This document shows positions 15,952-24,658 of a stretch of DNA of 64,000 nucleotides, piece after piece (positions within the stretch are counted from its first letter, which is position 1; every line of letters starts with the position of its first letter). This DNA is from Deltaproteobacteria bacterium (GTDB lineage Bacteria > Bdellovibrionota > Bdellovibrionia > Bdellovibrionales > JAMPXM01): NCBI GenBank assembly GCA_017302795.1, contig JAFLCB010000004.1:244750-308749 (forward strand). Reading direction: 5' to 3'. The notes under the pieces were generated by a model, which saw nothing but the letters and a program-made list of their open reading frames with translations, searched no databases and had not been told where the DNA came from. Position numbers and translations under genes: made by a program.

Positions 15952-17598
15952 TTAAGCGGCTTGTGTTCGCGGTTTTTGAGCCGCTACACCGAAAGGTACT
16001 TCAAGAACAAATCGGGCACCGCGAATTGAATTTGAATCCAAATAAAGGCGCCCGCCATGTCGTTCCGCGATCCCTCGCGAGATACTCAGTCCGAGGCCAG
16101 TGCCCTTTCCTATTTCTTTGGTCGTAAAAAAGGGCTGCATAATCTTGGACCGAATCTCTGACGGAACTCCAGGACCCGAGTCAGTAACCGAGATCGCCAC
16201 CACGCCACCGCCCGATTGTCCGGGCTGCAGGCGAAGTTCGAAATCGATAGTTACTTTTTTTACTTTCTCGTTTCGGACGGCGTCATGAGCATTATTGATG
16301 AGATTAATGACAACCTGACTGAGCTCATTGGAATTTCCGCGCACTTGGATATCGGGAACTTGATTGACCTCAAGCGAAATGTCGTTCTGTTTAAATCGCT
16401 CGACTGAAAACAAAAGAGAGTCGTCAACTAAGCGTTTTAAACTGACCGGCTGCATGACGTCTGACCGCGAATCTCGTGAAAAAGAGAGAAGGCCCGAGAC
16501 AATTTTTGCTGCTCTCATGGCGGCTTTTTTGATTTTCTCGAGGCGCTCATTGAGATCCGTCAAATCGACTTCATCGCGCGAGATGTGGGCTTCGATAATG
16601 GAGCAATGCCCTGTGATCACCGCCAATGGATTGTTGATTTCATGGGCGACACCTGCCGACATTTCGCCGACCGCCGCCATTCGGGCCCGGTGAACGATGC
16701 TCTCGGCTTGAACTTTTTCCTCTGTGATATCACGAAACGTGGACACTACAAATTCGACTTCGCCCGTCCCAATTTCAAATTTGGGAATTGCATTCACTTG
16801 GATCCAAATTTTCGGCTTATCTTTTCGATTGAGACCCATCACGACATCGCGACACTCGCGCCTTTCTATGATGGCGACGTGTGAAGGATGTTCGCTATTG
16901 CCGAACGGTGTTCCGTCTTCATGTTCCAAGCGCCATCCGTCATCGTAGGGCTGTTCGGATCTCAGTTGCCCTGCGGTTATATCCAAAATCGTCAATACCG
17001 ATTGGTTGAAGTCGACGATCTGGCCATTTACTCGCTTTACGATGACGCCTTCACTCATCGCATCGAACGCTATTTTCAGTTTCTCTGAAGAATTACCTAG
17101 CTCAATAAGTGTGATAACTTGGCGGCTTAACAGCTTCATCGCATGGATCTGATCGGCCGTGAAGTGTCTTGGTTTGGTGTCGATCGCGGACAAGGTGCCC
17201 AGCCGAAAGCCTTTTGAGGAAATCAGTGGTTGACCAAGGTAAGCTCGAACGTGCGGCGCACCGGTGACCAGTGGGTTATCGAAAAAGCGTTCGTCTTTGG
17301 TCGCATCCTCCACCACTAAAGCGTCATCGGCCATGATCGCATGCGCACAGAAAGCGACATTGCGCGGAGTTTCAGTGATTTCAATTCCTTGCTTCGATTT
17401 AAACCACTGGCGATCAGCATCCACCAAACTGACAAGTGTGATAGGCGTCCCGCAAATCATTTGCGCAAGCTTTGTGATATCGTCATACCGCTGATCAGCG
17501 GGCGTATCTAAAATCATGTGCTCGCACAGATTTTTTATCCGGTTAGGCTCGTTTTTTGAAATTGGAATAGGAGCTGAACCCTTATAAGCGGACTTCAT
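15952..17598 (-). CDS. Sensor histidine kinase (GAF-PAS-HisKA-HATPase)
   Basis: A 548-residue cytoplasmic sensor kinase without membrane segments. An N-terminal GAF domain (about 25-170) has the pattern TLVSLVDADRQWFKS...CAHAI. A PAS domain (about 172-300) ends in the PAC-like FRDITEEK. The HisKA domain carries phospho-acceptor His319 in AHEINNPL, and the HATPase domain shows the N box INLINNAHDA, DSGPGV and GTGLGLSIS. It should autophosphorylate on sensing a soluble or redox cue and pass phosphate to a response regulator. No regulator is adjacent, so it is an orphan; the receiver protein at 26449 is a distant candidate only. Confidence 0.93.
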   Translation of the reverse strand: MKSAYKGSAPIPISKNEPNRIKNLCEHMILDTPADQRYDDITKLAQMICGTPITLVSLVDADRQWFKSKQGIEITETPRNVAFCAHAIMADDALVVEDATKDERFFDNPLVTGAPHVRAYLGQPLISSKGFRLGTLSAIDTKPRHFTADQIHAMKLLSRQVITLIELGNSSEKLKIAFDAMSEGVIVKRVNGQIVDFNQSVLTILDITAGQLRSEQPYDDGWRLEHEDGTPFGNSEHPSHVAIIERRECRDVVMGLNRKDKPKIWIQVNAIPKFEIGTGEVEFVVSTFRDITEEKVQAESIVHRARMAAVGEMSAGVAHEINNPLAVITGHCSIIEAHISRDEVDLTDLNERLEKIKKAAMRAAKIVSGLLSFSRDSRSDVMQPVSLKRLVDDSLLFSVERFKQNDISLEVNQVPDIQVRGNSNELSQVVINLINNAHDAVRNEKVKKVTIDFELRLQPGQSGGGVVAISVTDSGPGVPSEIRSKIMQPFFTTKEIGKGTGLGLSISRGIAERHGGRLYLDSNSIRGARFVLEVPFGVAAQKPRTQAA

Positions 17599-17691
17599 AA
17601 TTACTGATCGGAATTGCCACTAGGCCAGCTGAGCACAAGCTGTTGGCCAGCGCTAAAATTAAGCTAAAATTAACGTAGCCCTAACGATGTT

Positions 17692-18975
17692 CTAGTAAAC
17701 GAGTCTGAAACCCTGTTCTTTTAGCTTCTGATGCAAGACTTTGATCTGTTCTTGATTGGAAGTTTCCACGAGAAGATCAATTCTGGTTTCCCGCAAACCA
17801 AGCTCTGGCGACACTCGGTCGTGATACACTTCCAGGACGTTAGCCCGTTCGGACGCCATGACTGCGGTGATCCGATGAAGATTCCCTGGCAAGTCATCAA
17901 CCACAACGGCGATCCTCGCGAGACGATTTTCGTGCCGTAACCCGCTTTCAATAACTCGCGACATGACATTGAGATCGATGTTTCCGCCACAAAGGACAAC
18001 GGCCGTGTTTCCTATGAGAGGAATTTTCCCCGCCATCACGGCCGCAAGGCCCGCGGCACCTGACCCTTCGGTCACTGTTTTTGCTTTTTCAAGAAGTGCC
18101 ACTAGTGCTGCCGCAATTTCGTTGTCGTTAACATCAACGATATCGTCCACCAGTCGCCGAATGTGCGTATTAAACATAACGGGACTCGCGTTTTTGACCG
18201 CGATCCCTTCGGCAATTGTCGTAACACCTTTTCGACGTGGACCGTTTTCCAACGCTTGTTTTTCTGCCTGCAGAGCCTCAAAAGACTCCCCATAAAACAG
18301 TCGCTTCATCATCGGGGCCTGATCCGTTACAACTCCGACAATTCGAACACTTGGCTTTAAGGCTTTTGCGGCGATCGCCACACCGCTGATCAAACCACCT
18401 CCGCCGATGGGAATGACAATAGTGTCAACGGTCGGTAGGTCCTCTAGAATTTCGAGACCAATCGTTCCCTGTCCTGCGATCACTCGCGGGTTCAGATAAG
18501 GGTGAACAAAAATCCAACCTTTTTCTTTCTCCAGTTCCAGAGCTCGGGCATAGGCGTCGTCATAAACTTCACCATGCAAAATAACCTCTGCACCGTGGGA
18601 ACGAGTGGCATTAATTTTCACGATTGGTGCTGTTGCGGGCATTACGATATGAGCCCTCGCCCCGACGACCTTTGCTCCGTAAGCGACACCTTGCGCATGA
18701 TTGCCTGCCGAACTAGCAACGATCCCCCGCGCACGATCCACCTCTGACAGCGCAAGCATTGTGTTCAGCGCCCCACGAATCTTGAAACTTCCGGTCAGCT
18801 GTTCATTTTCAAGTTTGATGTGAACTTTGGTGCCATCCGGCTGATTTCTTATTCTGAAAGGAAGTTCACGCAAGATCGTGCGGCGAACTCGATCTTGAAT
18901 CATCGTGCGCGCCGCACGAATTTCGTCGATCGTGACAAGTAAATCGAGAGGTGTTGTCTGGAGTGATTGCTTCAT
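17692..18975 (-). CDS. ilvA: Threonine ammonia-lyase with C-terminal ACT domain
   Basis: A 427-residue PLP enzyme that deaminates threonine to 2-oxobutanoate, the first step towards isoleucine or of threonine breakdown. Lys65 in GSFKIRGA is the PLP Schiff-base lysine, and IPIGGGGLISG binds the cofactor phosphate. The catalytic domain spans about 10-325. One ACT-like domain (about 350-427) starts at RIAVVVDDLPGNLHRI and would bind an amino-acid effector. One ACT domain and this length resemble the TdcB/IlvA intermediate form rather than the two-domain E. coli IlvA, so the symbol is provisional. Confidence 0.92.
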   Translation of the reverse strand: MKQSLQTTPLDLLVTIDEIRAARTMIQDRVRRTILRELPFRIRNQPDGTKVHIKLENEQLTGSFKIRGALNTMLALSEVDRARGIVASSAGNHAQGVAYGAKVVGARAHIVMPATAPIVKINATRSHGAEVILHGEVYDDAYARALELEKEKGWIFVHPYLNPRVIAGQGTIGLEILEDLPTVDTIVIPIGGGGLISGVAIAAKALKPSVRIVGVVTDQAPMMKRLFYGESFEALQAEKQALENGPRRKGVTTIAEGIAVKNASPVMFNTHIRRLVDDIVDVNDNEIAAALVALLEKAKTVTEGSGAAGLAAVMAGKIPLIGNTAVVLCGGNIDLNVMSRVIESGLRHENRLARIAVVVDDLPGNLHRITAVMASERANVLEVYHDRVSPELGLRETRIDLLVETSNQEQIKVLHQKLKEQGFRLVY

Positions 18976-19022
18976 CGGTGGTCATAGTTTTTAAACCTGG
19001 CCAAGCATCTGTCAACTCACAC

Positions 19023-19325
19023 CTAGGCACGAGGCGTGAAGTTCTGTTCACTTGATGTTTGAGTATCTGACCACCACTCCGCAATACCTACCAACGGGCG
19101 ATAGCGCCGAAGACTTTGCTTGAGACTCTTCGGTAGTGGACGTCGCAGTAAAGATCTCGGTGTCGTATCAGCAAAATAAAAGGGGGCAAAACGCGCTCCG
19201 CACTGCGAGCATGCCAGCACTCGCTCGCTTTTAGCTTCATGAACTTCATCGCAGCGGTGACATCTGCGAATCTGACTCCAATGGTCATCTGAACGTTTGT
19301 CGCTGCCAGATCCTGACCGACGCAT
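19023..19325 (-). CDS. Small zinc-ribbon protein
   Basis: A 100-residue basic protein with a CHRC...CSQC pattern (CxxC separated by about 14 residues), a compact zinc ribbon, followed by an Arg/Lys/Pro-rich stretch and a tryptophan-containing tail. No specific family is recognised; nucleic-acid or protein binding would be usual for such ribbons. AAGGAG lies 5 bases before the ATG, which decides this frame over the antisense-phase ORF 19088-19417. It ends 47 bases before the threonine ammonia-lyase start on the same strand and may share its transcript. Confidence 0.75.
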   Translation of the reverse strand: MRRSGSGSDKRSDDHWSQIRRCHRCDEVHEAKSERVLACSQCGARFAPFYFADTTPRSLLRRPLPKSLKQSLRRYRPLVGIAEWWSDTQTSSEQNFTPRA

Positions 19326-19782
19326 AAGAGCTCCTTCACGTGAGTTCTCAGATCGAAAATCGATCCGAGACTTACGTGACCATCACTCTTAAACAGTTCA
19401 CCATCTATGCCACTCACACTTCACAGCAAGTGTGCGCGCCATCGGTTGTACTGTTGACGAAAACTCTCATGCCCTGCTTATAAGTTTCTCACACCTCTTA
19501 GAAAACTCCGAACTTCCTTTTCAATGAAATCAGACTGGTACGGTTGGGTCGTCACGTGTCGAGGAAACGTGAGGCTCTTCACTCCTCGAAACATGTGATG
19601 CTACAATTGCTTAACGCGCCGCGCAGTAAATAATGCATCCTGCTTGTCGAGGCTTTGAACGGTCAAAATAGGACGAAATACCCCTCATTTTGAGAACAAG
19701 AAAATGCAGTGTGTCCGTGTTTTTTGCAACACTGCGTAGCAAGTGCTTGGACAGATTTAATAATCATTTTTCAGGTAACAGA
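19326..19782. other. Gene-free stretch with two hairpins
   Basis: No convincing gene is seen in this 457-base interval. It holds a 7-bp stem at 19415-19421/19428-19434. A two-storey inverted repeat lies at 19559-19589: outer TCGAGG/CCTCGA, inner GTGA/TCAC. Neither is followed by a T run. It must contain the promoter for the zinc-ribbon gene on the minus strand and the former promoter of the pseudogene on the plus strand. Confidence 0.5.
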
Positions 19783-20599
19783 ATGATCAGACAGCTTGTG
19801 CCTACCTCGGCGTCAGTGACGACAAATGTCGGCGCTCATGTCCGCAAAATTATTCTAAGCGCAAGTCTCCTTCTGCAGATCACCGCCGGTCCGATTGTTC
19901 TAGCCCAGTTTGAGTATGAAGTGAAAGAGCGCACGATTTCTCGCGCCGACGGCACGACTCGGCCTCTTGATCTTTCGCCAGAAACGATTCGTCGCGCGGT
20001 CCGCGCTGTTGAGGCCGAACGGGCTTCTTTTCACCAGGATCATAGCGGCCGTAGGCCAGGAGTTGACGGGCCGTGGGCGAGTGGCAGTGAGCGAGCACGC
20101 AACGCTCGGATCGCTGCACTTCGCGTGATGACGATTGATGCCAATGACAAGGCCACTTGCCGCCGTGTCGCCGTGTCGCCGTGTCGCCCAAGAAATCGCG
20201 AGCTCAGATGTTCGTCGGGCTCGCGCGGAGGACGCTCTTGAGAATCTTTGCAACGACCCAAAGCGAAAAGGCAACCTTGCTCGAATTATCGTTATGGAGA
20301 ATCAGGATCCCAACGAATTCCAGGTGAATCTCGACGCGAGCTTTCTGACTAACACCGATCGCAAACTTGCAAACGACACCAGAAATCTCGCCATCGGCAT
20401 GGCTGGTACGATTGTTTGTGGGCGATGCCCGGCACTGTGACTGGCTGGGATAAAGAAAAGATTAGCAGTAACCCGGACGGGCTTTTTGCGACAACACGAT
20501 GTCGCGGCACAACGGAAAATCGCCACTGGAAAGCTTTTGGGTTCAACGGAACTCGGAAGCGCAGCGATGATTGGAATTCAATTTAACTTATTATTTTAA
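19783..20599 (+). pseudogene. Frameshifted remnant of an exported protein gene
   Basis: A coding signal runs through this interval but switches frame at least three times. The first frame begins at ATG 19783 with a signal-peptide-like stretch (LLLQITAGPIVLAQ) and a charged region. Near the CGCCGTGT tandem repeat (20161) the coding signal moves to the next frame (EIASSDVRRARAEDALENL... to AGTIV), then back to the first frame for MPGTVTGWDKEKISSNPDG near 20425. It then returns to the second frame for a convincing end, AAQRKIATGKLLGS...IQFNLLF, stopping at 20597-20599. Family unknown. It is either a decayed gene or a stretch with sequencing errors. Its end overlaps tpiA by four bases. Confidence 0.6.
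20161..20188. repeat. 8-bp tandem repeat CGCCGTGT, 3.5 copies
   Basis: Three exact copies of CGCCGTGT plus CGCC lie inside the frameshifted gene. The unit is not a multiple of three, so each gain or loss by slippage changes the reading frame. The frame of the surrounding gene does change at about this point. Confidence 0.85.
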
Positions 20600-20624
20600 A
20601 ATAGCCCGGCAAAAGAAGCGGGCT
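20589..20624 (-). terminator. Probable terminator of the gap-pgk-tpiA operon
   Basis: On the minus strand AGCCCG (20619-20624) pairs with CGGGCT (20603-20608) across a 10-base loop and is followed by ATTTTAAAATAATAAG. The stem lies in the last codons of tpiA. The loop is large, so strength is moderate. Confidence 0.5.
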
Positions 20625-21378
20625 CCAACGACGCCCCTCCGACCAAGAAGCCATCGATATCGGGCATCGCGCCTATTGCTTTTGCGTTATCAGGCTTAAC
20701 GCTTCCACCATAGAGAATCGAAATACTCTGGGCCGTTTTTTCGCCGAGCTCGGCAAGCAAAATTCCGCGAATGGCTTGGTGAACTTCAGAAGCTTGTTCC
20801 GGAGTCGCGACTTTACCCGTCCCAATCGCCCACACAGGTTCGTAAGCAATGACAAACTTTTTTTCCGTTACGACTTTCGATTTTAGCGATGCATCTTGAA
20901 GTACGGCATACAGTTGACGGCGAACGATTTCCAGTGTCTTTCCCGCTTCTCGTTCCGCTAGTGATTCCCCCACGCACAACATCGCGGTCATACCCGCCTG
21001 GAATGCGGCAGCAACTTTCTTTGCGGTATCCAAGTCGGTTTCGCCAAAAAGCGCGCGCCTTTCGCTGTGACCAACCAGCAGCCACTTGGCACCCATTTCC
21101 ATGGCGACCGCAGCAGAGTTTTCGCCAGTGAAAGCACCCTTGGGTTCTGCGTGGGCGTTTTGCAAACCGACTTGAATAGCTTGCGCCCCACCTAAGGATT
21201 CAACCACCGCCGAAAGCGTCAGCGCCGGAACAAAAAGAACCACTTGTTTTTTCCCGCCGTGTGCAGACGATCCTAAACCGCCAACCGGAATTCGACCTAA
21301 AAAATCGCCAAGGAAAGTTTTGGCCTCTTTCGGTGACTTGTTGAGCTTCCAATTTGCGGCGTAAAGAAAGTCTCGCAT
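20596..21378 (-). CDS. tpiA: Triose-phosphate isomerase
   Basis: A 260-residue TIM-barrel enzyme interconverting dihydroxyacetone phosphate and glyceraldehyde 3-phosphate. Catalytic residues are visible: Asn and Lys in AANWKLNK near the start, His in GHSERR, Glu in AYEPVWAIGTG, and the phosphate-binding ILYGGSV and FLVGGASL near the end. The ATG at 21378 was preferred to the in-frame TTG three bases earlier. It is the third gene of the gap-pgk-tpiA operon, 26 bases after pgk. Confidence 0.98.
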   Translation of the reverse strand: MRDFLYAANWKLNKSPKEAKTFLGDFLGRIPVGGLGSSAHGGKKQVVLFVPALTLSAVVESLGGAQAIQVGLQNAHAEPKGAFTGENSAAVAMEMGAKWLLVGHSERRALFGETDLDTAKKVAAAFQAGMTAMLCVGESLAEREAGKTLEIVRRQLYAVLQDASLKSKVVTEKKFVIAYEPVWAIGTGKVATPEQASEVHQAIRGILLAELGEKTAQSISILYGGSVKPDNAKAIGAMPDIDGFLVGGASLEPASFAGLF

Positions 21379-21404
21379 CAAATACCTACTTTATAAATTT
21401 AAGT

Positions 21405-22679
21405 TCAAAGAGTTGGCGCAGCGGATTCGCGAACTGACCGCAAGGCCTCAAGTCCCGGAAGCTTTGCTCCCTCCAGGTACTCTAGCGAGGCGCCACCGCC
21501 CGTTGAAATATGGGTCATCTTGTCAGCAAAACCAGACGCTTCCGCCGCCGCAGCAGAGTCACCGCCACCCACGACTGCAACTCCGCCCGCAGTCGCTAGA
21601 TCGGCGAGCGCTTCTGCCACGCCAAACGAGCCTTTTGCAAACTCAGGTTTTTCGAACACCCCCATGGGGCCATTCCAAAACACCGTCTTCGCGCGGGAAA
21701 TTTCTTTTCTAAAAAGTTCCCGCGTCTTCGGACCGATATCGAGTCCCAATCGATCTTCGGGGATCGTCGGAGAGTCACATTTTTCAATTTTTGTCGGAGC
21801 TAAAAAATCATCGGCCACTATGTGATCGACCGGAAGCAAAACTTTTTTTCCCCGAACCTCGATCCGCTCAAGAAGCTCACGCGCAAACGCGAGGCGATCT
21901 TTTTCAATTCGCGACTTACCAACACCGTGGCCCTGCGCCGCAAGGAAGGTATAGGCCATCGCACCACCGACCAGGAACGTGTCAATGGATTCGATCATAT
22001 TCTCTATGACGTTGATTTTATCGCTGACCTTCGCCCCGCCCATGATAGCGACAAACGGTTTTTGGGGATTCGTCATCAACATCGAAAGATTTTCTACTTC
22101 CTTCTTTATCAGAAACCCGCAACCGCGTTTTGCAATCAAGCGCGGAAGTGCATCGATTGTCGAATGGGCCCGGTGAGATGCACCAAATGCGTCGTTGATG
22201 TAAATATCAGTATAACTTGCGATCACATTCGCAAGCTCCGAAGCATTCTTGGTCTCGCCCTTATCGAAACGAACATTTTCAAGAAGTAAAATCTGTTTTG
22301 GTTTAAGACTCGGCAGAAGCGCTTTCGGCGCATCCGAGGTTGGCTCTTCGATCAAGATCACTTCGCAACCAAGTAGCTCGCCAAGTCTTGCGGCTACTGG
22401 TTCAAGCGTAAACTTCGCGTGATCGGCTAGCGTTTCAGGTCGACCTAAATGTGAAGCTAAGACCAGCTTCGCGCCTTTTTCGATAGCATACTTAATGGTC
22501 GGAAGGGCGGCTCGAATTCGCGTGTCATCTGTGATCTCCAGCGATCCAGGCTCACCCTTCATCGGAACATTCAAATCTAAACGAATGAAAACTCGTTGAT
22601 CCTTTAGTTCAAAGTCTTCAATCAACTTGATACCCTGAAGGCCTGAAAAAGTTTTTCCGAACCCCGCGCCCTTTGACAT
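21405..22679 (-). CDS. pgk: Phosphoglycerate kinase
   Basis: A 424-residue glycolytic kinase transferring phosphate from 1,3-bisphosphoglycerate to ADP. Signatures include RLDLNVPMKG and the substrate-binding LASHLGRP, ENVRFDKGETKN and DAFGASHRAHST in the N-terminal lobe. The nucleotide lobe shows AIMGGAKVSDKI, VFWNGPMGVFE and GGGDSAAAAE, and the end has ISTGGGASLEYLEG. About 20 extra N-terminal residues precede the usual start. It begins 2 bases after the gap stop codon, so both are translated from one message. Confidence 0.98.
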   Translation of the reverse strand: MSKGAGFGKTFSGLQGIKLIEDFELKDQRVFIRLDLNVPMKGEPGSLEITDDTRIRAALPTIKYAIEKGAKLVLASHLGRPETLADHAKFTLEPVAARLGELLGCEVILIEEPTSDAPKALLPSLKPKQILLLENVRFDKGETKNASELANVIASYTDIYINDAFGASHRAHSTIDALPRLIAKRGCGFLIKKEVENLSMLMTNPQKPFVAIMGGAKVSDKINVIENMIESIDTFLVGGAMAYTFLAAQGHGVGKSRIEKDRLAFARELLERIEVRGKKVLLPVDHIVADDFLAPTKIEKCDSPTIPEDRLGLDIGPKTRELFRKEISRAKTVFWNGPMGVFEKPEFAKGSFGVAEALADLATAGGVAVVGGGDSAAAAEASGFADKMTHISTGGGASLEYLEGAKLPGLEALRSVRESAAPTL

Positions 22680-22681
22680 TT

Positions 22682-23701
22682 TTAAAGACCCTTTTTCGCC
22701 ATGTGGTTAACAAGATCAACTAGACGGGCCGAAAAGCCCGTTTCATTGTCGTACCAAGAAAACACTTTCGCCATCCGAGTCCCCGACACCATTGTGCTGG
22801 GAAGATCAACGATCGAAGAATAGGGATTGCCGTTGAAATCGACAGAAACAAGTGGTGCTGATTCACAGTAAAGGACCCCCTTCATCGAGCCAGCCGCCGC
22901 TTCTTTCAGTGCGCCATTCAGCGTTTCCACGGTCATGTCTTTTTGTGAAGTAAAGGTAAGGTCGACAAGCGAAACGTTTTGCGTTGGGACACGAACTGAC
23001 GTGCCATCGAGGCGCCCTTTCAATTCTGGCAACACTTCCGCGACCGCTTTCGCCGCACCGGTGGTTGTGGGAATCATCGAAGCCGACGCTGTTCGCGCTC
23101 GACGAAGATCTTTGTGACCTGCGTCCAAAACCATTTGGTCATTCGTGAACGAGTGAATCGTTGTCATAAGACCGCGTTCTATTCCAAAAGTGTCGTTAAG
23201 AACTTTTGCGATCGGGGCCAAGCAGTTGGTGGTACACGAAGCATTTGAAACGATTTGATGTTTAGCCGGATCGTAAGTGCCGTGGTTGATGCCGTAAACC
23301 AAAGTCGCATCAGCGGCTTTCGCCGGCGCAGAAGCGATAATTTTTTTTGCGCCGCCTGCAATGTGCTTCAAAAGTTCTTCGCGCTTATCGTTAAAAACTC
23401 CCGTGCAATCTATAACGATGTCGGCGCCCCATTCTTTCCACGGGATCTGCGAGGGATCGCGTTGTGCCGACAAAGGAATTTTCTTGCCGTTCACGACAAG
23501 CTTTGCGGCTGCCCCTTCGCCTTCGATCTTTACTTCGCCCGGGAAAATTCCGTGTGTGGAATCGTATTTTAAAAGGTGAGCGGCTTGCTGAGGACTTCCA
23601 AGATCGTTGATTCCTACAAACTCGATGTTTTCAAATCCAACACGATACAAAACCCGACCGATGCGTCCGAAACCATTAATACCAACGCGTACTTTCGCCA
23701 T
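22682..23701 (-). CDS. gap: Glyceraldehyde-3-phosphate dehydrogenase
   Basis: A 339-residue NAD-dependent GAPDH. The nucleotide-binding GINGFGRIGR opens the protein, the catalytic cysteine lies in SNASCTTNCLAP, and the C-terminal WYDNETGFS motif is present. ATG 23701 has AAAGG at suitable distance and gives the standard N-terminus MAKVRVGI; the upstream in-frame extension to 23758 is rejected. It is the first gene of the glycolytic operon gap-pgk-tpiA. The 158-base gap to tatD probably holds the operon promoter, but no strong -35/-10 pair was seen. Confidence 0.98.
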   Translation of the reverse strand: MAKVRVGINGFGRIGRVLYRVGFENIEFVGINDLGSPQQAAHLLKYDSTHGIFPGEVKIEGEGAAAKLVVNGKKIPLSAQRDPSQIPWKEWGADIVIDCTGVFNDKREELLKHIAGGAKKIIASAPAKAADATLVYGINHGTYDPAKHQIVSNASCTTNCLAPIAKVLNDTFGIERGLMTTIHSFTNDQMVLDAGHKDLRRARTASASMIPTTTGAAKAVAEVLPELKGRLDGTSVRVPTQNVSLVDLTFTSQKDMTVETLNGALKEAAAGSMKGVLYCESAPLVSVDFNGNPYSSIVDLPSTMVSGTRMAKVFSWYDNETGFSARLVDLVNHMAKKGL

Positions 23702-23859
23702 GTGAGAAACCTTTCTCTGATCGTGAAATCTATAAGGGACTCCGAACCTACTGCGCACGGGGATTTACGGCAAGCCATGTAGAAAAACAGATAGCACCAA
23801 ATCCATTCGCCTTGCGCGCACAGTCATTGGGCAACCTGAAAAATCAACCCAAAGAAGCC

Positions 23860-24645
23860 TTAGGAATCGGGCCGCAAGCGCGGAAACAACCGATAGGCGT
23901 TGGCACGAGTTGCCACCGAGAGGGCATCGAGAGAAATCCCTTTCAGCTCTGAAACCGTGGCCGCCGTATGAAGCACAAATTCGGGAAGATTGGAACGCCC
24001 ACGCATTGGCACGGGGGCCAAGAACGGAGCGTCGGTTTCCACATGAAGTCGGTCGAGCGGAACAAAGCGAACAACCTCCCGCAAAGAGTCTGCATTTTTA
24101 AAAGTCACAACGCCACTGATCGAAATATCAAAGCCACAATCAATTGCCGACTTCGCAAGCTCCATGGACGAGGTAAAACAATGTAAAAGTCCATTCACCC
24201 GGCCGCGGTACTCTTCAAGCACCATTGCACAGTCTGCGTCAGCATCTCGAGTGTGAATCTCGACGGGAAGATTTAATTCCAATGCCAAATTCATCTGTTC
24301 ACGAAAAGCTTGAAGCTGCTGTTCCCGAGGGCAATTGTTGTAGTAGTAATCGAGCCCAATTTCACCGACAGCGACTATTCCCCTTGCACCCGGTCCCTGA
24401 TACGCGCCGCGGATCCACTCGCCCACTCCGTAATTCCAAAGTGAGGCTTCGTGCGGATGAACACCTAAAGTGCAAGCGACCTGAGGAAAGTACTTTTGAC
24501 TGAGAGCTAAAACGACGGGGTGATCGGCGGGCTCAGTTCCGATCGTAATGACTTGCTCGACGCCTAGACTCTTGGCCGTGGCAAGGGCCTCCTCAAAGGG
24601 TGTCTTCAACTTATCGAGATGCACGTGGACGTCTATGAAAGTCAT
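23860..24645 (-). CDS. tatD: TatD-family metal-dependent hydrolase
   Basis: A 261-residue TIM-barrel hydrolase of the amidohydrolase superfamily. The metal-binding motifs are in order: DVHVHLD at the start, GEIGLDYYY, EIHTRDA, LLHCFTSS and ETDAPFLAPVPMRG. TatD proteins are DNA 3'-5' exonucleases or deoxyribonucleases linked to DNA repair. It follows the tmk-holB pair on the same strand; tmk-holB-tatD is a widespread cluster, which supports the assignment. Confidence 0.93.
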   Translation of the reverse strand: MTFIDVHVHLDKLKTPFEEALATAKSLGVEQVITIGTEPADHPVVLALSQKYFPQVACTLGVHPHEASLWNYGVGEWIRGAYQGPGARGIVAVGEIGLDYYYNNCPREQQLQAFREQMNLALELNLPVEIHTRDADADCAMVLEEYRGRVNGLLHCFTSSMELAKSAIDCGFDISISGVVTFKNADSLREVVRFVPLDRLHVETDAPFLAPVPMRGRSNLPEFVLHTAATVSELKGISLDALSVATRANAYRLFPRLRPDS

Positions 24646-24658
24646 ACCCTAGAGGATA

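Noticed and set aside
19088..19417. 109-codon minus-strand ORF overlapping the zinc-ribbon gene
   Set aside because: The other frame (19023-19325) has AAGGAG before its ATG and a CxxC...CxxC ribbon; this one has neither.
23702..23758. N-terminal extension of gap
   Set aside because: ATG 23701 gives the standard GAPDH N-terminus with a suitable ribosome site.
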